A DNA stretch of 24,604 nt from Perkinsus chesapeaki (taxonomy: Eukaryota > Perkinsozoa > Perkinsida > Perkinsidae). This document shows, one piece after another, positions 1 to 9,566 of the stretch. The position numbers and the translations under genes were made by a program. The notes beneath the pieces were generated by a model. It had not been told where the DNA came from. It did no database searches and saw nothing but the letters and a program-made list of their open reading frames with translations. Each line of letters begins with the position of its first letter. The first letter of the stretch is position 1. The DNA is taken from the NCBI GenBank assembly GCA_013115145.1, contig JAAPAO010000541.1, positions 1 to 24,604 of the forward strand, in the 5' to 3' direction.

Positions 1-318
1 TTCTAAGTTAATTTGGCAACGTTTCCGTGCCGATTTCTCAGTTCTCAATCACCAGTAAGTGTTAGGCGCTGAAACTTCGGTGGTATATTGAAGGTTATGT
101 TAGAACGAGGCTCTCTGAGTTTTGGGCACAGAGTCGCAAATCTGGCAGAGAATGGTCACAAAAACGTGATATTCTAAGTTAATTTGGAGGACTGTAGAAT
201 ACCAACTGATGGGGTATGCTTGTAGCTAAGCGATAAGCTACGAAATGATCGTATCGAGGAGACTCCTAACATCACTCGAAGCCTTCTTCTATTTTAAATG
301 AACTTACCTTCTTTTTAG
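1..318. other. Unassigned 5' region, probably intron and upstream exons of the EEP gene
   Basis: No exon could be placed with confidence. The stretch ends with a polypyrimidine tract and a TAG acceptor at about 311-318 that leads into the first clear exon of the EEP-fold gene. A 16-bp exact direct repeat (TTCTAAGTTAATTTGG) occurs at 1-16 and 172-187. A possible exon lies around 110-161 (after a GTTAG, before a GTGAT) but it has no recognisable motif. Confidence 0.4.
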
Positions 319-1071
319 TGTACCATTCAGCCAGCAGGGTTGTATGTGTACATGCTTTGAGATAACACCACAGATGTATGACAACAACAGCAACAGCCAG
401 TCCCATCTAATGGTAGTTAATACGCACTATGATGTCCTGGGTGGCACGAGTCATAGGCAGTCCAACACAGAGGATTTACGTGATCTCATAAGGAAGGTTA
501 TTGCTGAGTGAGTACATTAGTGTCAAGTTGTGGATAGTATAAGTATTCAGAATTACCGACACCAAGCTTGTGGACCCGGCTAAGACAGGATTTCTGGTGT
601 GCGGCGACTTTAACGTTGTGGATAATTCACCGTGAGCAATGGGGATGGTCCTTATTATTTATACTCTTTATAATATGGGAGTTTGCAAACTGAGAGGGAT
701 TTAGTACTTTGCTTATTACTTAGTTATTATGAAAGACTTCGCAGTTTGGAGGGCGCTGCCTCGATGAGAGATCTATGGAGAGAAGTCCAACAGGATGGCG
801 AGTAGGAAGGTCCAGGGTTCGAACCCGGAGATAGGTATTTTTTGTAGATATCACTACACGGTTCACAGCCGTAACAAGAAGGCTAAAGAGATCTTCCCTG
901 ATGATCACGGAAATAGCCTTTTCCCATGGCCGATTCATCCTATAAGAGTCAGCTCATCAATGCTACTAGAAAAGGATTATGTTTCATCAGATTGACCATC
1001 TATTCGCCTTGGACGAGTTCGAAGGGGTTAAATGGGCCACGGTTGAGTGCACTGAAATAAAAGTAAGATAA
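319..1071 (+). CDS. EEP-superfamily phosphodiesterase, neutral sphingomyelinase-like (3' part)
   Basis: The spliced exons 319-507, 551-631, 724-801, 848-947 and 991-1071 (TAA) join in frame. They encode the C-terminal part of an endonuclease/exonuclease/phosphatase fold. Visible motifs in order are a Cys-rich strand with QQGCMC, the MVVNTHYD strand (conserved N-T-H), an R-Q-x-N-T-E-D-L helix, then LVCGDFNVVDNS carrying the catalytic D-F-N, and finally HPIRIDHLFAL, matching the R-(I/L)-D-(H/Y)-hydrophobic strand near the end of the fold. In the family these residues bind the metal and the phosphodiester. The spacing recalls secreted or membrane sphingomyelin phosphodiesterases more than DNA-repair nucleases, but the substrate is inferred. 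The N-terminal half with the metal-binding Glu is not assigned, so the gene is partial. The third intron carries a tRNA T-arm-like motif (separate entry). Confidence 0.75.
794..847 (+). repeat. tRNA-like element forming an intron (copy a)
   Basis: The 46-nt intron 802-847 in the EEP gene contains GGTTCGAACCC, an exact match to the tRNA T-arm/B-box consensus GGTTCRANYCC, followed by GGTATTTTTTGTAG at the acceptor. Just upstream, GATGGCGA lies at the end of the exon, 0-8 nt before the donor, and resembles the start of a tRNA D-arm/A-box (TGGCNNA). The A and B motifs are much closer than in a real tRNA, so this is not a functional tRNA gene. Copy b shares the GGTATTTT run and the preceding GGGTTCGA core. 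Confidence 0.6.
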
Positions 1072-1757
1072 ATGCCTCCTCATATTAATACCCATTCCCT
1101 GCACATTGCAGTTGATATACGTGAATATACTATAATACTTTTACTATTAAGTGAAGGAAAGTCATCTTCTTGTCACCTTCCCCTATCTTTTTGTCATCAG
1201 TCCTTGTCATCTGTGCTAGCAGTGCTGCTGCTGCTGCACATTATCAATGATCGACTATCACTACCTTTCGATAAGTGATGCTGGCTTGATTATTAGGTAT
1301 TACGGCAGCCCTATGGTGAGGAGCTTGCCGACCATTGGGGACAGAGTTGCGCAATTTCTATAACACCCATTTGAAGACAAGTGTCCTTGAGGTTGCTATG
1401 AAACCCGTAGATTTCTCAGATTTTTTCGCTAGTGCTTGACTTCTCATAATTCTGATGATTCTCTTCTAAGCTTAGTTATTTTTATAAAGTATCTGTTGCG
1501 TTATTGAGTGAGTAGGGAATGCTGCCGGTTGTATATGACGAACTATGTTAGCGGTATGACCTGTATAGGAACTCGACAGAATCCCCGTCCACACCTTGGC
1601 TACAACAAACAAAAACACAAAAAATCATCAATCAAAAAAAGTTATAATGGTTAAAAATAGAAGCTTTATTTGATTGAGATAGGGTGTAATCTCTGTATTC
1701 GGTTGGAAGTGGACTCGACCCTTTGGTGGTGTAAATCACTCTGTTCAGTTTGTGGGA
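1072..1757. other. Intergenic region between the EEP gene and the coiled-coil gene
   Basis: No coding exon is supported here. There is a pyrimidine-rich, CTG-repeat-containing stretch at about 1170-1240 and an A-rich tract (CAAACAAAAACACAAAAAAT) near 1607-1626. The last bases before the next start codon include TCTGTTCAG about 12 nt upstream of the ATG, a possible 3' splice acceptor for a 5' intron or trans-spliced leader. Nothing else was recognised. Confidence 0.45.
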
Positions 1758-4700
1758 ATGTCGGACGGTCACGAGGAACGCAAATGCAGTCAGGAATGGC
1801 TAACCAAGCTCGAACAAAAGACTATAGAGTTGGGTAAGAAATCGTACCACCGACATGGCAGTATATTGGTTTCCAGCATCGACATCCTCACGAGAGACGC
1901 AAATTAGACGGGAGCTGGAGGCACTCACAGCTACCTGTGCACGGGCTGAGGCAAAGGCCAATGGTTTAGAGGAGGAAAAGAAGGATTGGGAAATTGAAAA
2001 GAAACAGCTTCAGGCTGAGTAAGAGGGGTGCTTTTCAACCAGTTTTGTATCTTGTATGGTTGACTCACGGATATGCTTAAGGATTGAGCGTGTACATGAG
2101 GAAGACCTCGAGAGCAGATCGAAGTTGGAGAAGGAGAAGGGTGAACATCAGCGTACTCGAGTGAGTAGATGTTTATTCATCACCTTCCCTTTCGAGAATG
2201 GTTAAGGTACATCTAGAACTACGTTGTGAAGCATTACAGAAGCAACGACAAGAGGCATTACTCGGGGGATCGGGTTCAATGTTGATGATGGGGGTAAGAT
2301 GATAGTACTATCATCAGTAGCTTTGAGCAATAAGCTCACACACAGTGTGTCAAACACACTATCATAGACAGGTGTTAATCACTGCTGCAGTGTTAATGTT
2401 AGTATGACTTGATGTAAGAAGTATTTTAATATTACTGCTCTCACTAAAGACATCATCACCTTCGCTTCCATGTCTCGTGACATTTTGCTCCAAGTTCCGA
2501 AATATATTAATGTTCAGTACGCATAAACACCTTCACTCGCCCTAAACTCACCCCCACCTCCTTCTTCTTTTTAATTATATTATGTTAGGGTCTACCAGCA
2601 TCAGGCGCTGGGGGATCGTCACTTGCAAGGTTCCAACTTGAGTCCAGCCAGATGAGGGTAGCCCAACTCGAGAAGGAGCTGGATCTTTACAAGACTACGC
2701 AAGAGCAGGTACGTTACCATTAACCGTGGGAGCAAGCTGCCAGCTGGGCTACTATCACAGGTGCAGTCGTTGCTGGGTAGAGTGTCGGAGCTAGAAGGGG
2801 AACTCAGGCTTGCATTTGCCGACTGTAGAAAAGCAGAGACGAAGGCTAAAGAAACTGAAAGAATACAAGTCAGAGCAATGGGCGGGAGAGCAGCTCACCA
2901 AACTTCCAAAGACGCCCATTTGCTGATGTGAAGGGCTTCTGAGATAATTAATGGGATTTTTCACACCTGCTGCAAAACTTTCCACCCAAAAAATATCCAA
3001 GACGGATTTTATTGGTGGCAGTTAATGTGTGGTCCATTATTTGGCAATATTGTTAGGCAGAGTTGGATGAGACCAAAAACTTACTCAGTGTAACTAAGGA
3101 ACAACTATCAGTGGCTAATGCGAAGCTAGCGATGAATGTAAGGACCTCAGGTGGCAAGGTGTGGCATGTTTGTTTAAGATATCATCTCATACAACAATAG
3201 AAAGGTTAAGAGAGGAGCTTGCAGGGTATATAGTAGAGACTGAGATGATACATGAGGAATGTAAGCTTAGTGGTGGAGGAGAAGGAGGACTGTATCTTAT
3301 ATGTTCACGGCTTGCCTATCCTACCTAATCTCTGTTAAACTCGTTATCACCTTCAGAATGTTCTGCGTTGTCCTCAGTCCACAAGAAGGTGTACATGCAA
3401 TACATCATACGGCGTGTGTTGGCATATACGTATCCTTCCTAGCAATGCGCCACTTGCTCGTCTACTTATACTCGTATCCCTATGAATTGTTTTTAGTAAC
3501 CGCTCTCGGTATTGTACCAAGTTCCTCTAGAATATCTGGTAAAGCTACTGGAAGTCGAGAGCTATTATCATCTGAATGGAGTATGACTAAAAGCTTTATA
3601 CGACAGGCCAAGTCAGAGAAGGCAAAGCTAGACGCTGAGACAACAAGGTACAGGGGATGCCACATCGCGAATGCCGATTCTCTCTCTAGGCTGGCTGGTG
3701 AGAATGAGTACTATGCAGCGAAGGTGAAGGCTATCGAAGCTGAGCTTACGGCGGAGAATCAACAAAAGAAGACAGCTATAGTGGCGACTACTGAAGTAGG
3801 TTGATGATAGCTGTCGAACCAATTGGGAAAATCAGCGCAAAACTGGTGCAAGTGCTGCCAGAATTTGAGAATTGAGTACAACTTTCATTAAATAAAACTC
3901 GTATAGGAAACTTTTAGTAATAGAGTGTGCGCGCAATGTCATGGCGCTAACTCCTATTAGGCAACATCAATATCCTCCTCCTCTGCCTCCGGTGATAGTG
4001 ATGATGCTGTTGTCGACCTGAGAAGTGAGTCTGATGATACCAAGAAAGATGATATGAGTGGTGTAATGGCAGAGAAAGATAAGGTAGCGAAAACACTCGC
4101 ATTGTTATCAACAGCTTGCCCTCAGATAATAGCAGATAATGCCGCTGAACTAAAACGACTTAGTGAAGTATTAAAAGAGAAGAACGAGGAACTGCAAAGG
4201 CTTAAGATGGAGTCCAATACGTCCAAGGTGTACATTCCGCTGCCACAGTTTCTGCTCTCCTTCGTACGCTGAAGTGAATGGTTAAATATGTTCTCTAACT
4301 TCAGCGCAAAAGAATAAGTGATGAGAGTTCTCCTGAGATCGATGAATCAGAAGGAGCAGACCCCAGTCAGCCGATGGCTAAACGGTAGCCAGTGCACTCG
4401 GGTTCGATCCCTGGCGGCGGTATTTTATTGTTTAGTTATAAAGCCACATTAGAACGGCTTAGTGAGATTGACAAATTGCACGAAGCAATTCGAAAACTTG
4501 AAGCCCGAGGTGATTTAGTCCCTTCAATGTCTTCTTTTACCATCACATATTCAGGGAAGACTTCTGACGACTCATCGAGACATATCGAGGATACTGTTGC
4601 GGAGAGAGATCGGGCCGTCCGTAAGTTACGAGAATTCAAGATCGAAATGCAAGAGTACTACGATACCACCCGTGTATCATCACCTCACCCGGAAGATCTC

Positions 4701-5070
4701 ATCACTCAGTCACGTCCGCGGTTTTGCCTCTAGCGTCGAGAGCCTCACTGGTTGGCGAGTTAACCCTCTACCAGATGGACATCGATGGCATTTGATGTTA
4801 AAGGAGAAGGAGGGCATCTCTGAAAAGGTAACAAATTAGTCACCCTGGGGTTCGAACCCGCGCCCATTCCTTTAGCCCTTGTCCATGGAAGTTAATCAAA
4901 AGACTGAACATGGCCAGTATGAGATTGTATCCTCTTCAAGTCCCCTACCAGATGAAGCCTTAGCACGACTCATTGACTTTGATGAGATGCCAGAAATGTT
5001 GGCTACACTTCTGCTCTTGCGTGGTTCATCCACAGCAGAGTCGGAAGACAACGACGACGACGTTTCATAA
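1758..5070 (+). CDS. MAD1: Long coiled-coil protein with MAD1-like C-terminal domain
   Basis: Fifteen exons join in frame into about 633 residues: 1758-1833, 1877-2018, 2082-2160, 2207-2293, 2589-2708, 2761-2868, 3057-3150, 3201-3260, 3497-3647, 3690-3795, 3961-4227, 4305-4384, 4436-4654, 4710-4827, 4876-5070. Roughly residues 25-530 are Glu/Lys/Arg/Leu-rich heptad-type coiled coil with an acidic Ser/Asp linker in the middle. The end is a compact domain with VESLTGW, an H-R-W-H-L strand, and a final acidic helix (DFDEMPEMLATLLLL). This order matches spindle-checkpoint MAD1: coiled coil, then a conserved LTG(Y/W) C-terminal domain whose last helix reads P-x-F-L-x-x-L-T-L. Human MAD1 has 718 residues. 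MAD1 family proteins recruit MAD2 to unattached kinetochores. A MAD2-binding motif was not identified, so the assignment rests on the end domain and layout. Exon 7 uses a weaker donor (CAG/gtggca) because the stronger one at 3138 breaks the frame. Two introns carry T-arm-like motifs (copies b and c). Confidence 0.6.
4373..4435 (+). repeat. tRNA-like element forming an intron (copy b)
   Basis: The 51-nt intron 4385-4435 of the MAD1-like gene contains GGTTCGATCCC, a full B-box/T-loop match, followed by TGGCGGCGGTATTTTATTG. The exon just before the donor reads GATGGCTAAACGG across the junction, an 11-of-12 match to the tRNA A-box TRGCNNARYNGG. The T-stem can pair about five positions including wobbles. 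Only about 17 bp separate the A- and B-box matches, against about 33 in tRNAs, so the anticodon arm is missing. The protein reads through the A-box part as P-M-A-K-R. Confidence 0.65.
4828..4875 (+). repeat. tRNA T-arm-like motif in an intron (copy c)
   Basis: This 48-nt intron of the MAD1-like gene contains GGGGTTCGAACCCGCGCCC, a full B-box match, close to the acceptor CCTTTAG. The splice phases on both sides are 0, so the intron call is firm. No A-box-like sequence borders the donor. Confidence 0.6.
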
Positions 5071-5129
5071 TGGCAGTTTAGGGTTGATTGTGTTATCTTC
5101 TAATTTTATCATCTGCAGTTTGTCTAGAT

Positions 5130-8100
5130 ATGTCTGTGCCAAACGGTGGGGATACAACAGATGGCAGCAGGTAAGCCTTATTTCATACATTGTTATTGAA
5201 GTCTGATTGGCTAAGAGTGGTGGCTTATAGGCTTCAGGCTGGACCGTACAGCGTCACAGAATTTGCTTGTCCTGTTATCAAAGTTGGAAGACTGTATAGT
5301 ACCTGTTATTATCAGGTTTGATCTTAAGTCAGTAGACAAAGCTGTTGAGCTTCGACAAGCAGGTCGAGAACACATGCAATGTGGTGATTATATTAAAGGG
5401 AAGGAAGTGTAAGCATTGAATAGGATAGCTAGTATACGAACCAACGATCCTCTAGACTCAGCCGAAGGATACGATATAATTATATGAGAGACAACTATGA
5501 GTCACAGCAGTCTGATAATATACCTTCTGAAAGTCAGGCACAGAATGTGATTGCTGTCGGGGACCCCTGCTGCTCTTGCATACCGTTGGATGACGGCTTT
5601 AAGGTTTCCTCCTGTTAGTTACCTTGCAGCAGCTCAATGGCTTGTGGCTGGACGTGACTTTAATACTGATCCTAAAAGACGGGCATTATTCAACAAGCAT
5701 CTCGCAGAGACACTGAGTTTGGCTGAGGAAGCGGTAGGAAAACCGAAGTGCCAGTCGGGTATATTACCTCTTAACACTCATCATTGTAGGCTGATAAGGC
5801 TAAGGTATACGAGGAGACAGAGAATATAGTAGAGAAAGACAGCTATTATTCGGCAGGGATGGATAAGACAAAGGACTTGGTTGATAATAAACGGTAATAA
5901 CCGTTTTAGATAATAACGCCGCCTCCGAGGATCGAACCTGTGCAGATTCATGGAGGCCTTGAACACGTTGAAGTCCTGCCGGCATCGATTGGAACAAATC
6001 GAAGCCGTTCTTATTGAGTCATGTGAGAGCCCAGGCAGTGCTAGTCCAACAAGGAGAGCAGTTAATAAGAATAGAGTTCAAGTGGATGATTTGATAGCAA
6101 AGTCGGCTGCATAGAAGGGGTGATGATGAAGTTGACTACAGCCGTCAGATACCGAGAGTTATCCAAATCACCTGCGCTGCCGGCAAGGACTGCAAATGCT
6201 CATACTAAATTGGCAAACCCACTAGCTGCCACGTTGAAATGTCAGCAACAACAACAGAGTTATTCTTCTTATATTTCTGATTCTCCATCAACTGATAGAC
6301 TATTAACTGCTAAAGAGAACAGAATAGTCATCCGGGGTGGTGAGATAGGTGGAATGGAATTCCCAGAGTGGTCTGATGAGGAGGACGCAGTAATCTTGGA
6401 TTCTAAAGGGAATATGTAAGTTTGGCTTTACTCATTACTCTCGTCATTTATTATTAGAATATCCGGCACACTTCCACAGTTTATGAGAAATGAAGATGAT
6501 GTGATGAGTTTGTCGCCACAACAGGAACCTCTTTGCACCAAGTGGGGGCCGCTATCGAGCGCGGTAGGCCAAAGCTGTTGCTATTGCGTGGTGTTTTCCG
6601 ATTATTCCATCAGAACATAGCATCGAATAGCAGCAGTAAACTACTCATAACCGATACATCTGCTGGACAACTTGTTCAGAATCTTGTTGGTGATTGTAGT
6701 TTCATATCTGCCCTTGCTATATGTGAGCAGCAGCTATACACCCCTCACTTACAGCCTCACATCGCCTTCATGTTGTTTAGGTATGCATTGGGAACATCGA
6801 TATCATTCAGTTCATGGAGGACTTACCGACCAACCTAGATTATTCTCAGATAAAATATATCCTCAAAATGAACAAGTAAGCCTCCATCATCATCATCATC
6901 ATCAACAACAACAACAAGCTTGTTTCGTAATATAGCATCTTTTAGGGGCAGGCGGTGAAATCCCCTACAGGAGCGTATAAGGTGAAGCTACTAGTTAATG
7001 GTGTATGGAGATTGGTGGAGGTCTCTGATTGGGTGAGACATCGCCTTATATTAACGACCTATTGCTGCCTTTAACAGTTTCCTTTATCATCTAATGGTAC
7101 ATTATTAACTTCCTATTGTAAGAATGGTGATTGGTGGGCACCTATACTCGAGAAGGCGTTCATGAAGGTACACGGGTAAGAAGGGGGTTCAACTCCTAAT
7201 CGTGTTTCGAAAGACCTTGGCTTTTTCAGTGGCTACGGTTTTCCTGGCTCCATTGGGTCCTGTGATCTCTATGTCCTAACTGGATGGCTACCCGAGGAGA
7301 TCTTCTTTGCTGACCTCCGCCCAACCACCCCACCACAGAGTGACTCAGAACCAGAGTCTTTAACACGTGAAGTCACTATCGTCACTGTTCATTAATGGAG
7401 GCTTTTAGGATCGACTACTCCTCCAAAGTCGATGTGTGACCCCGAGAGGGTATGGGAGATCCTCCATTCTGGTATGAAGCATGGTGACTGCCTTCTCACA
7501 GTAGCATGTGGTGAACTATCCGAGTCTGAATCAGCAAGGACAGGCTTAGCAAGTCGGCATACCTACGCCATACTTGAGGTAACAACAGCTCTCGGTCCTA
7601 GAAGCCTTTCCTACTCTTCTAATAGGTTGGGGAATTCAAGGGCCACCGTCTACTCATGTTGAAGAACCCATGGTCGTCTTTAAGATGGCGGGGAAGGTTT
7701 TCCCCCGAAGACAAGGTGGCATGCCTTATATTTATTATCCGCCTAAACTTGTATGTTTAGGATTCTTGGGAAGATGAGGATTTGCGTCAAATGTTACATT
7801 ACGATCAGCTAACGAGTGTTGATTACGATAGAGGGCTGTTCTGGATTGACTTTGAGAGTTTAGTCCGGTAGGTTCATAGATGTGCAGACTTCGCTCGCAC
7901 TGGGAGCTCGAATGGTCACTGCTGTTATTAGATATTTCGACTCTGTCTGCTTGAATTGGAATCCAGCTCTTTTTCGGTATTCCCGTACTGTTCATGGTGA
8001 ATGGTTTTATGTGAGAGAGGTCAGTAAGTGGGTGGAAAACGACAGATTCTTTTTGGGAAATAATCCACAGTAAGAATGCATGAAGTGTTGTCTTCATGGT

Positions 8101-9498
8101 GATACTCTTCTTACTGCAGATACTCAATTGATATAAATCGACCGAGCCGCCGCAGTGATGTAAGGCTTTAATTATATCCTCCAACGATATACTTTTTCAC
8201 TTTGATTTTATTGTAGGTATTGATATGGTTAGTTTTAACACAGCATAACTCAGAGTTTCCTACACATGATAATCAAGACTTTATATTTAATAACGTTACC
8301 GTTCATGTCTACTGTACAGGGTAAGGGTCCACATATCTCCCGTATCCGATATACCAACCATAGGTCATCTCATTGTCGAATATATCGTCCAGATAGGCCA
8401 ATGGTTCAAGGTGTCTATACGAATGCTCCTCATACGACCATTAAAGTTCAGCTGCCATTCGACCAGGTAAGCAGTAGCAAGCTTCGATCTCTCAAGTATG
8501 CCCTTTTCAGTACTTCAGTGAACCTTCAAGTACAGTCCTTCATCTTACAGCAGTCGTTGGTGTATTTGATCGCCGCTTTTCCCCGATTGATTTTTCAATA
8601 CGTTTTTGTTCAACATCTAAGATTAGCGTCGACGCCATACCCCTTAGGAAAGCCCATCGATTTGTCGTGTCTGATGCTAGGTAATAATGAATCATCCCTT
8701 CATCTCAATCGATCCTTCTTTTAGTTGGAAGCGTGGTTTCAACGCCGGTGGTAGCGGTGATAAAGCAACATTCAAAAGGAACCCTATGTGGGTCTGCATG
8801 TACGCCCTAAACATGTCACTTTTTGCTGCTCCTCCTTTACACAGTACAAGACCTATTATAGAGCCTCTCTAGCTACTATAGAAGATTTCTAATAGTTTTA
8901 TAAAGCTTATTAGGTTGGATACTAGTACTGCCATGAGCATGCCCGATTGGGAATTCCGTGCTACTGTCTGTGTTGGTGGAGGAGGACATGGGAATGATGA
9001 TGGTGAAAGTGAGGAGGATCCAGTAAGATATGCTGTTGATAGACAAGAGTATCTATTTTATAATCAGGGGCATGCATTAACATACAAGCCAGCTGTTCAT
9101 TTCTTACGGTCATCTGTTCTACGAAGTTGCCCATCATCAATGCCTCTCTTTACTGATGAAGTACTAGCTATGTCACCCCATTGGCCCAACATGTACGTTT
9201 CAAACAAAGTTAATAAAAGTAACAACAATTATCAATTCTGTGTCCATCCCCTGTGTCATAGCCCTTCTTAGGATCTTCCTCTTCATGTGGTGCCTTTGAT
9301 GGTGTAATAGTTGTAGCTCCATGCACTTTGAACGCTGGAGTTGAGGCAACATTCCTACTAGATATAGAGTGTGACTGCCCATTTACTGTTGTGAGATCAA
9401 TTAGTGTCACCGAAGACACACCTGAGGATGCTGCTGCTGCTCAACTACCATTACCGCAGACGCCTCCTCCCTCTAATGTCACTATTGATGGTGATTGA
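5130..9498 (+). CDS. CAPN7: Calpain-7-like cysteine protease with N-terminal MIT region
   Basis: A hand-spliced model of 25 exons gives about 990 residues (human CAPN7 has 813). The N-terminus (5316-6037) has A-V-E-L-R-x-A-G and D-P-K-R-R-A-L-F-N-K-H helices typical of MIT domains, which bind ESCRT-III tails. The protease core follows: GDCSFISALAI with the catalytic Cys (codon 6695-6697), YKVKLLVNGVWR, ILEKAFMKVHGGYGFPGS, LTGWLPEEIF, SRHTYAILEV with the catalytic His (7558-7560), and LKNPWS with the catalytic Asn (7665-7667), then RWRGRFSPEDK. Downstream come two C2-like/calpain-beta-sandwich domains, with YFDSVCLNWNPALF, a NNPQ motif, and W-K-x-G-x-x-A-G-G followed by N-P, as in CAPN7/PalB. 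All three catalytic residues are present, so an active enzyme is expected. Less certain joins are the tiny exon 5231-5245, the exon edges near 5532/5630 and 6037/6115, and the donor near 8787. The start is the first ATG after a CTGCAG acceptor-like site. The gene begins only 59 bp after the MAD1-like stop. Introns at 5894 and 7176 hold T-arm-like motifs. Confidence 0.9.
5894..5945 (-). repeat. Inverted tRNA-like element forming an intron (copy d)
   Basis: The 52-nt intron in the MIT region of the calpain gene contains the motif on the opposite strand. The reverse complement reads AGGTTCGATCCTCGGAGGCG, then GCGTTATTAT. It aligns with copy b (GGTTCGATCCC TGG CGGCGGTATTTTAT) over about 25 positions with few differences. 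The intron's acceptor CTGTGCAG lies just past the inverted B-box. The splice is frame-consistent (CG before, A after, giving Arg). Confidence 0.6.
6885..6917 (+). repeat. Compound trinucleotide repeat (CAT then CAA) in a calpain intron
   Basis: About six CAT units followed by five CAA units lie inside intron 6876-6945. The intron is otherwise ordinary. It is likely to vary in length between strains. Confidence 0.8.
7176..7229 (+). repeat. tRNA T-arm-like motif in a calpain intron (copy g)
   Basis: The 54-nt intron contains GGGGGTTCAACTCCTAATC. GGTTCAACTCC fits the B-box consensus GGTTCRANYCC exactly. It interrupts the conserved HGGYGFPG block (CAC GG before, T GGC after), so the intron boundaries are certain. 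No A-box-like sequence is seen. Confidence 0.5.
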
Positions 9499-9566
9499 GC
9501 AACAACTTTCCACATATCCGGTATTGTGTTAATTGTCACCTTAATCGGTTTTACTGTGTATCACTG

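Noticed and set aside
374-507. J-domain start suggested by THYDVLGG
   Set aside because: The following exons carry CGDFN and RIDHLF motifs of the EEP fold; THYD is the N-T-H strand of that fold, and no HPD is present.
3301-3496. Uninterrupted reading from an ATG at 3301 into the coiled-coil exon
   Set aside because: The 5' part is hydrophobic and unlike the coiled coil, and splicing 3260 to 3497 keeps the frame with good borders; 3261-3496 is better read as an intron.
4373-4435. A functional tRNA gene at copy b
   Set aside because: A- and B-box are about 17 bp apart, there is no anticodon arm or acceptor-stem pairing, and the region is spliced within a protein gene.
5231-5315. A 22-nt intron (5294-5315) in the calpain N-terminus
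   Set aside because: A normal 70-nt intron from a donor at 5246 to the same acceptor gives the same downstream frame.
7868-7931. Calpain intron with GGGAGCTCGAATGGTC as a T-arm-like motif
   Set aside because: Only about 8 of 11 positions fit the B-box and no flanking similarity to other copies was seen.
7735-8184. A 149-residue minus-strand open frame
   Set aside because: It overlaps conserved calpain exons on the other strand and is a shadow frame.
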